The position numbers and the translations under genes were made by a program. The notes below the pieces were generated by a model. The model ran no database searches. It was not told the DNA's origin and saw only the letters and a list, made by a program, of their open reading frames with translations. 64,000 bases of DNA. Origin: Chloroflexota bacterium (lineage in GTDB: Bacteria > Chloroflexota > Anaerolineae > Promineifilales > Promineifilaceae). Below are positions 59,970 to 64,000 of the stretch, piece after piece. Position 1 is the first letter of the stretch; each line of letters begins with the position of its first letter. The stretch lies in NCBI GenBank assembly GCA_014584575.1, contig JACTMP010000070.1, forward strand, positions 62,001 through 126,000. Reading direction: 5' to 3'.

Positions 59970-61010
59970 TTACCATTGCAGCCTCTCCACCGCCCGCCGC
60001 TTCACATCCTCCCCCCGCCGGTCATAGCGGGCCGTCGTCTCCACACTGGCGTGCCCGGCCAGCTTCTGCACCGTCACAATATCCTCACCCGCATCCAGCA
60101 GCAGTGAGACAAAGGTGCGCCGAAAATCATGCGGCGACAGCGGCCGTACCCCGGCCGCCTCTGAGCGCGCCCGCAAAATGTCATACACCGTTTGGGTACT
60201 CAGACGGCCGCCGCTCACACGGCCGTTGTCCACACGGCCGTTGTCCACACGGCCGCTCAGCGCGTGAAAGAGCGGCCCAGGGCTGCCTCCTCTCACTTCC
60301 AGCCAGCCGTCCAGGTACACGGCCGCGCCGGCCGCCACCGGCACCAACCGCTCCTTGTTCCCTTTGCCCCGGCGCACCCGCAGCGTGCCCCCATTTGCAT
60401 GGGGGTCATAGTCGGCCACATCCAGCCCCACCAGCTCCGCCCGCCGCAGCCCACAGGCATAGAGGATGGCGATAACGGCCGCATCCCGCCGCCCCTGGGC
60501 ATCGGCCGCCGCTGAAGCTGTGGCCGATGCTGGGGCCGGTCTCCCGACCGCGCCCCCACCCCCACACGCTGCCAACAGCTGCTGCACCTCGCTCACCGCC
60601 AGCGCCCGCCCCGCCGGTGCCCGTTCTCCCTTCACATTGGGCACGGCCGCGGCTGCCTGGTAATCCTCGGCCGACATCAGCCCCAGCCGCCAGGCCGCCT
60701 TCAGCACCCCCCTAAGCGCGCTCAGCATCTTATTGGCCGTGCTGAAGCTGTAACGCTCCGCCAGGTGGCTGCGCAGGGCGGCCGTGTGCTGAAAGCGCAG
60801 CAGGTGCCAGGGCACATCCATGTGGCAAACGGCCGTTGAATCGGTCTCTTGGGACAGCACCATGGCCATGGCGTTCAGCGCCTGCCCCATCGTCCGCCGG
60901 CTGCTGCGGGCCAGCCCGGCCAGGTACACGGCCGACGGCCGCTGATCCACCTGGCTCCCTATTATGTTTCGTGTAGCAACTATGGGTTGTAACTCTCCGT
61001 TCTCATTCAT
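59970..61010 (-). CDS. Tyrosine recombinase (XerC/D-like, integrase 2)
   Basis: 346 residues. Start at MNENGELQP, 8 bp after GGAG. A core-binding N-terminal domain (to about 135) precedes the catalytic part: Arg I in ACGLRRAELVGLDVADYD, Lys in RRGKGNKERLVPV, HDFRRTF (His-Arg II), GHASVETTARYDRR (His and Tyr). All catalytic residues are present, unlike integrase 1 with its Gln. In one element two recombinases suggest separate tasks such as dimer resolution or excision, or nested elements. Flanked by 60-bp direct repeats. Confidence 0.85.
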   Translation of the reverse strand: MNENGELQPIVATRNIIGSQVDQRPSAVYLAGLARSSRRTMGQALNAMAMVLSQETDSTAVCHMDVPWHLLRFQHTAALRSHLAERYSFSTANKMLSALRGVLKAAWRLGLMSAEDYQAAAAVPNVKGERAPAGRALAVSEVQQLLAACGGGGAVGRPAPASATASAAADAQGRRDAAVIAILYACGLRRAELVGLDVADYDPHANGGTLRVRRGKGNKERLVPVAAGAAVYLDGWLEVRGGSPGPLFHALSGRVDNGRVDNGRVSGGRLSTQTVYDILRARSEAAGVRPLSPHDFRRTFVSLLLDAGEDIVTVQKLAGHASVETTARYDRRGEDVKRRAVERLQW

Positions 61011-61134
61011 TAAGCGGCTCCTATCCCGTCTTTGAAAAGTCTGATTCTCATAACCGGTGGTCACACCGGTCACTGACCAGCATACACGGCCGCACACGGC
61101 CGTTGAATGAGACCGTTGGGTTGTTTTTCCCCAA

Positions 61135-61194
61135 CCCCATTGGTGACAGACCCCAGGCACGGCCGTGCCCCCCTCAGCCACCATCTGTCACCAA
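61135..61194 (+). repeat. 60-bp direct repeat right of integrase 2
   Basis: Partner of 59881-59940, 1254 bp apart start to start. Identical through the first 37 bp. It overlaps the 5' extension of the integrase frame but lies upstream of the chosen start. Confidence 0.8.
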
Positions 61195-61332
61195 AAAGCC
61201 CGCCGGCGATGACATATCATGGATGATATACCGTCGCCAATACACCCCCGCCAGGCCGTCCAACGGCCGTGTCTACAACCCCCAAAACAGCCGTTGATCC
61301 CTATACTGTGTGGCGCACAATACTGTGCGACA

Positions 61333-61509
61333 GTGGCGGATCAAATGATCCGCCACTACCCCCGGATCAAATGATCCGCCACCAGAGCCGGATCAAATGA
61401 TCCGCCACTACCCCCGGATCAAATGATCCGCCACCGGTGGGGGATCATTTGATCCCCCACTAAATGCCATTTTCCAGAGGTAGAGGTGGCGGATCAAATG
61501 ATCCGGGGC
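61333..61509. repeat. Iteron-like array of GGATCAAATGATCC
   Basis: Six copies of GGATCA-nn-TGATCC begin at 61338, 61364, 61390, 61416, 61442 (reverse form) and 61491. The first five are spaced exactly 26 bp; flanking GGC/GCC extend some to longer palindromes. A run of TGATGATCAATGATCA repeats follows to about 61585. The 61.0-61.7 kb stretch has no gene. Candidate replication origin, partition site or repressor array. Confidence 0.75.
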
Positions 61510-61712
61510 ATTGATGATGATGATCAATGATCAATGATCAGCGTCCAAAGTCATCATCAGTCATCAATCATCATTGAATCAATGACCGATGGTGACACGG
61601 CCGTGCGCCAGGCGCAGCGATTTGTCACCAAATCGCGCCGCCGAACGCGGTGCCACACGGCCGTATCTTTGTCTCATTGATGACGGCCGACGGCCGTGTT
61701 ACCATGCCGGGC

Positions 61713-61970
61713 ATGAGCGAACCTACACCCCGATACAACGTCCCATACAAGATGACCGAGCTTCCTGAAGGATTCCTTGAGGGTCTGGACACATCCCTGG
61801 CTGACGCCACGAGTGCTTTGAGCGAGAAGAAAGAAGCACTTGAACAAGGAATAGGGCTGCTGCTGCTTGCCTTTGAGCACGAAACCGGTTTGCGCGTGGG
61901 CGCCGTGAATTTTGGCCGGGACAAATTCAACACGGGAACGTTTTGGATTGCAGTTGACGCAGAACTCTAA
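61713..61970 (+). CDS. Hypothetical small protein, 85 aa
   Basis: Start at MSEPTPRYNV (a Met three codons earlier is possible). A helical part TELPEGFLEGLDTSLADATSALSEKKEALEQGIGLLLLAFEHETGLRV is followed by a strand with VNFGRDKFNTGTFWIAVDAEL. Weak ribosome site. It follows the iteron array and converges on the next gene with a 4-bp gap. Not recognised. Confidence 0.55.
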   Translation: MSEPTPRYNVPYKMTELPEGFLEGLDTSLADATSALSEKKEALEQGIGLLLLAFEHETGLRVGAVNFGRDKFNTGTFWIAVDAEL

Positions 61971-61974
61971 GAGC

Positions 61975-62322
61975 CTACATGGGGCGCGAGCCTCGCCGTC
62001 GGCCTGTTGCTGGTTTAGCCTCGTGCACATTGACAACAAATGCACTGGGCACTGTTGGTGCAGGCGGCACACCCCAGGCCGTAACGGCGTTCAGGTCAAT
62101 CCGTGCGCTTGCCATTGATACTGCTTGGCCGCCAGGAGTAGATATTTCGGCCCCCTCCAGTTGTAGGTAGTTTTTTACCTCGCTGTCGCCTTTTGCGATG
62201 TACCCCAAGATGCCCACCCCATCCACCAGCACCCACACGGCCGTCTTGTCTGCGGCATCGTTGGCCAGCTTGTCCAGGGCGTCAATAATGAAGCCTTTGA
62301 GTTTCTGATCGTTTACCACCAT
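61975..62322 (-). CDS. Hypothetical protein, 115 aa
   Basis: Start at MVVNDQKLKGFIIDALDKLANDAADKTAVWVLVDGVGILGYI after AAGGAG (8 bp). An alpha/beta start, then a long linker and a basic GRRRGSRPM end. In a leftward unit with a 30-residue membrane peptide and the nuclease gene. Not recognised. Confidence 0.55.
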   Translation of the reverse strand: MVVNDQKLKGFIIDALDKLANDAADKTAVWVLVDGVGILGYIAKGDSEVKNYLQLEGAEISTPGGQAVSMASARIDLNAVTAWGVPPAPTVPSAFVVNVHEAKPATGRRRGSRPM

Positions 62323-62354
62323 GCGTTTATCTCCTTGCCGTCCACCCACCCCCA

Positions 62355-62447
62355 CTACCAAAATATCCAGTAAACCAGGGCCACCACCAGCAGCCCGGCC
62401 ACGAAACCGGTGAGCAGGTAGGTGATGGGCCAGATGACTTTTTTCAT
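62355..62447 (-). CDS. 30-residue membrane peptide
   Basis: MKKVIWPITYLLTGFVAGLL and then VVALVYWIFW: two positive residues followed by one continuous hydrophobic helix. AAAAGGAG lies 7 bp upstream. Could be a membrane effector or simply a small anchor; it lies between the nuclease and the 115-aa gene in the same direction. Confidence 0.55.
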   Translation of the reverse strand: MKKVIWPITYLLTGFVAGLLVVALVYWIFW

Positions 62448-62473
62448 TGATTGGCTCCTTTTAGTTGGCTGGG

Positions 62474-63601
62474 TTACGACTTGGACTTTTTTGGCGGTTG
62501 ATTAGCCTCATACCAGGACACTATACCCTTGAGGCGATCTGACAGGTTGTAAAGCTCATCAATGCTATTGATTGGGACACGTTCTTCTTTTGGTGATTCT
62601 TTCGATCCCTCTTCCGGCACACTGAATAAGCCTATATATTTTTGCGCCCGGTTGAAATACAAGCGGCAGACCTGCTTGCGGTTGGTATCATCCAGGAGAA
62701 TGCCACAATAGCTTTGCACATCACGCATGACAACCCGTTTAACGTCAATGACTTCCCGCAAAATGGCCCGCACAGTGTAGAAACCCTCTAGCTCTTCCTG
62801 AGTGGTCATTGGCCCATCGCCGGCCTCCGCGGCCGGGGTGTCGGTAGAAGATGTAGCCGCTTCCAGGGGAGGTGTGGGTGTTATTGCTTCTGGTGACAGA
62901 GCAGATTTTAGACGTTCGTTGATCTGTTCATTAAGTACCTGCTTGAATGCCTGCCGCGTGAGCTGCGTGAATTGCTCTTTTACCGGCTGCGTGAAACGGC
63001 CGTTATAGACCTGTGAGGCGACAAACTTCACGAAGTCTTCCGATGGTTCGATGACTTGGTCAATGATAATCCGTTTTATTTCGCGGGTGTATTTGAGCTG
63101 GCTGGCAGTGGTGAGGATGTTCTCCAGGTCAAAGGCAGATTTAGAAAACTTCTTCAACTCCTCAACGGCCGATTCCCGGATGTCCAACATGTTGAATTCA
63201 AAAAAGGGCTTGCTGTCCATTTTGTTTGAAGCTTCCAGGTCGGTGTAAAACCAGTAGGCAATGCCATTTGTCAGCACACCAAAGCGGGCTTCGGTGACAC
63301 TGAAATAGCGGTATAGTTGCGAGGCATGAACCTTGCCTAAGTCGGCCGCATGGTGCTTGCATTCAAAAAGTATGGTGGGTTTACCATCTCGTAAGATAGC
63401 GTAATCCACCTTTTCTCCCTTCTTGATGCCCACGTCCGCATTCAACTCTGGTGTCACTTCAGTAGGGTCAAAGACGTTGTAGCCCAATGCAGCGATGAAG
63501 GGCATCACCAGGGCGTTCTTGGTGGCCTCTTCGGTCTGGATGTGGTCTAGCTGTTTAGGTATACGGGCAGACAATTCGCGTAATTTGTCTATTAAGTCCA
63601 T
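62474..63601 (-). CDS. Solitary HsdR-N-like (type I restriction-like) nuclease
   Basis: 375 residues. The N-terminal PD-(D/E)xK domain, as in type I R subunits (PF13588-like), shows EKVDYAILRDGKPTILFECKHH (Asp and E-x-K) after NALVMPFIAALGYNVFDP. Further helices, RFGVLTNGIAYWFYTD, then a linker and a small C-terminal domain (RAILREVIDVKRVVMRDVQSYCG). No helicase, HsdM or HsdS is present. Solo proteins of this type are common near prophages and may be defence or DNA-processing enzymes. Confidence 0.75.
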   Translation of the reverse strand: MDLIDKLRELSARIPKQLDHIQTEEATKNALVMPFIAALGYNVFDPTEVTPELNADVGIKKGEKVDYAILRDGKPTILFECKHHAADLGKVHASQLYRYFSVTEARFGVLTNGIAYWFYTDLEASNKMDSKPFFEFNMLDIRESAVEELKKFSKSAFDLENILTTASQLKYTREIKRIIIDQVIEPSEDFVKFVASQVYNGRFTQPVKEQFTQLTRQAFKQVLNEQINERLKSALSPEAITPTPPLEAATSSTDTPAAEAGDGPMTTQEELEGFYTVRAILREVIDVKRVVMRDVQSYCGILLDDTNRKQVCRLYFNRAQKYIGLFSVPEEGSKESPKEERVPINSIDELYNLSDRLKGIVSWYEANQPPKKSKS

Positions 63602-63641
63602 TGAATTCCTCCTGCGTTGGCACTAACAAAAACTTTTACTA

Positions 63642-63674
63642 TTGACGAAACGAACGGTATGATTTACCATTCGT
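63642..63674 (+). promoter_or_regulatory. Candidate promoter and operator between divergent genes
   Basis: TTGACG (63642-63647), 17-bp spacer, weak -10 TACCAT (63665-63670). Inverted repeat ACGAACGGTA (63650-63659) and TACCATTCGT (63665-63674) with one mismatch overlaps spacer and -10, so a dimeric repressor there would block transcription of the HTH gene. Confidence 0.55.
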
Positions 63675-63709
63675 CACAACTTCCACACACACCACAAGGA
63701 GTATGGGCA

Positions 63710-63919
63710 ATGCCTGACCAGGAATTGATGTCTGTCGCTATGGCGGCGAAACGATTGGGTGTATCTACTGAGACAATCCGGCGCATGATTTTTGCCGGTG
63801 AACTACCCAGTGCCTATCGGTCACGGCCGTCGGCCAAAACTAGCCCCTATGTTATTCCCCTGGCGGACATTGTTGCCATCGAAGAACAACGGCGTGCTGG
63901 TGTGAAACAAGAAAAGTAA
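63710..63919 (+). CDS. MerR/excisionase-like helix-turn-helix protein
   Basis: 69 residues, 8 bp after AAGGAG. LMSVAMAAKRLGVSTETIRRMIFAGELPSAYRS (winged HTH typical of excisionase/MerR-like HTH_17) and PYVIPLADIVAIEEQRRAG. It likely binds the adjacent operator or att/origin DNA. It may be the excisionase of the prophage; its operator and terminator define a separate small unit. Confidence 0.7.
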   Translation: MPDQELMSVAMAAKRLGVSTETIRRMIFAGELPSAYRSRPSAKTSPYVIPLADIVAIEEQRRAGVKQEK

Positions 63920-63922
63920 AAC

Positions 63923-63964
63923 AAAACGCGCTGCCGAGTTTACAAGACCGAGGCAGCGCGTTTT
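63923..63964 (+). terminator. Terminator after the HTH gene
   Basis: AAAACGCGCTGCC pairs with GGCAGCGCGTTTT (13 bp) around a 16-nt loop; T run TTTT on the exit side. Lies 3 bp after the stop codon. Confidence 0.8.
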
Positions 63965-64000
63965 GCATCCGAACCTTACCAACTGAATACAGATGGCAGG

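Noticed and set aside
61333..61509. CRISPR array
   Set aside because: The repeats are short palindromes with only 12-bp partly conserved spacers and no cas genes; iterons fit better.
53527..63601. A type I restriction-modification system formed by the methyltransferase and the HsdR-N-like gene
   Set aside because: They are 8 kb apart in different operons, the methyltransferase is of a solitary phage beta class, and no HsdS or helicase is present.

Overview
The window joins a bacterial chromosome segment (about 1-19.8 kb) to most of an integrated siphovirus-type prophage (about 19.8 kb to at least 61 kb and probably past the right edge). The host looks like a Chloroflexota (Anaerolineae-like) bacterium. 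This is inferred from the many exported lipoproteins with long Thr/Pro (TPTPTP) stalks, a fused alpha-beta E1 dehydrogenase, LVIVD and CARDB proteins, the high GC content, and a very abundant palindromic octamer, ACGGCCGT, on both sides of the prophage boundary. No marker gene for taxonomy is present, so the assignment is tentative.

Host part. 0-13 kb encodes mainly cell-surface proteins: the end of a DUF4367-like protein, a lipoprotein esterase, a large M23 peptidase with carbohydrate-binding-like domains, three TolB/WD40-like propeller proteins (one interrupted by an in-frame amber codon inside a perfect hairpin), a DEDD exonuclease, an LVIVD lipoprotein, a glycosidase-like protein and a CARDB protein. 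13-17 kb holds E2 and fused E1 genes of a 2-oxoacid dehydrogenase, flanked by two inverted copies of a 102-bp repeat. 17-19.5 kb holds a dehydrogenase, DUF1638, ACT and DUF1643 genes.

Prophage. The left end is marked by the 3' half of a tRNA-Val(GAC) gene, broken in the anticodon loop (19.80-19.84 kb), next to a tyrosine recombinase. Its orientation says that the intact tRNA should lie at the other end, outside the window. 21.1-31.0 kb is a rightward early operon of about 20 tightly overlapping genes: a DnaD/initiator-like protein, then many small membrane proteins, two of which join transmembrane segments to a cytoplasmic HTH-like tail. A 15-bp hairpin at 31.0 kb separates it from the convergent late operon. 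The late operon runs leftward from 56.6 to 31.06 kb: small and large terminase, a DNA methyltransferase, portal, scaffold, decoration protein, major capsid, head-tail connectors, tail tube, tail chaperones, tape measure, a 1667-residue tail tip/fibre protein, accessory fibre and holin-like genes, and a LysM lipoprotein. Strong hairpins punctuate it. A structured element occurs three times at 50.3, 53.4 and 54.4 kb, and two copies abut the start codon of the next gene.

Right part of the prophage. Two divergent sigma70-type promoters at 58.8-59.0 kb, carrying shared GTATATAC-type operators, drive a leftward set of small genes (58.8-56.8 kb) and a rightward DNA-binding-like protein plus a HicBA toxin-antitoxin pair. 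A second tyrosine recombinase (59.97-61.01 kb) is flanked by 60-bp direct repeats. It is followed by a six-copy GGATCAAATGATCC array, five copies of which are spaced exactly 26 bp apart. The window ends with a solitary HsdR-N-like nuclease and a divergent MerR/excisionase-like HTH gene. No replication polymerase, primase or recognisable endolysin was found.
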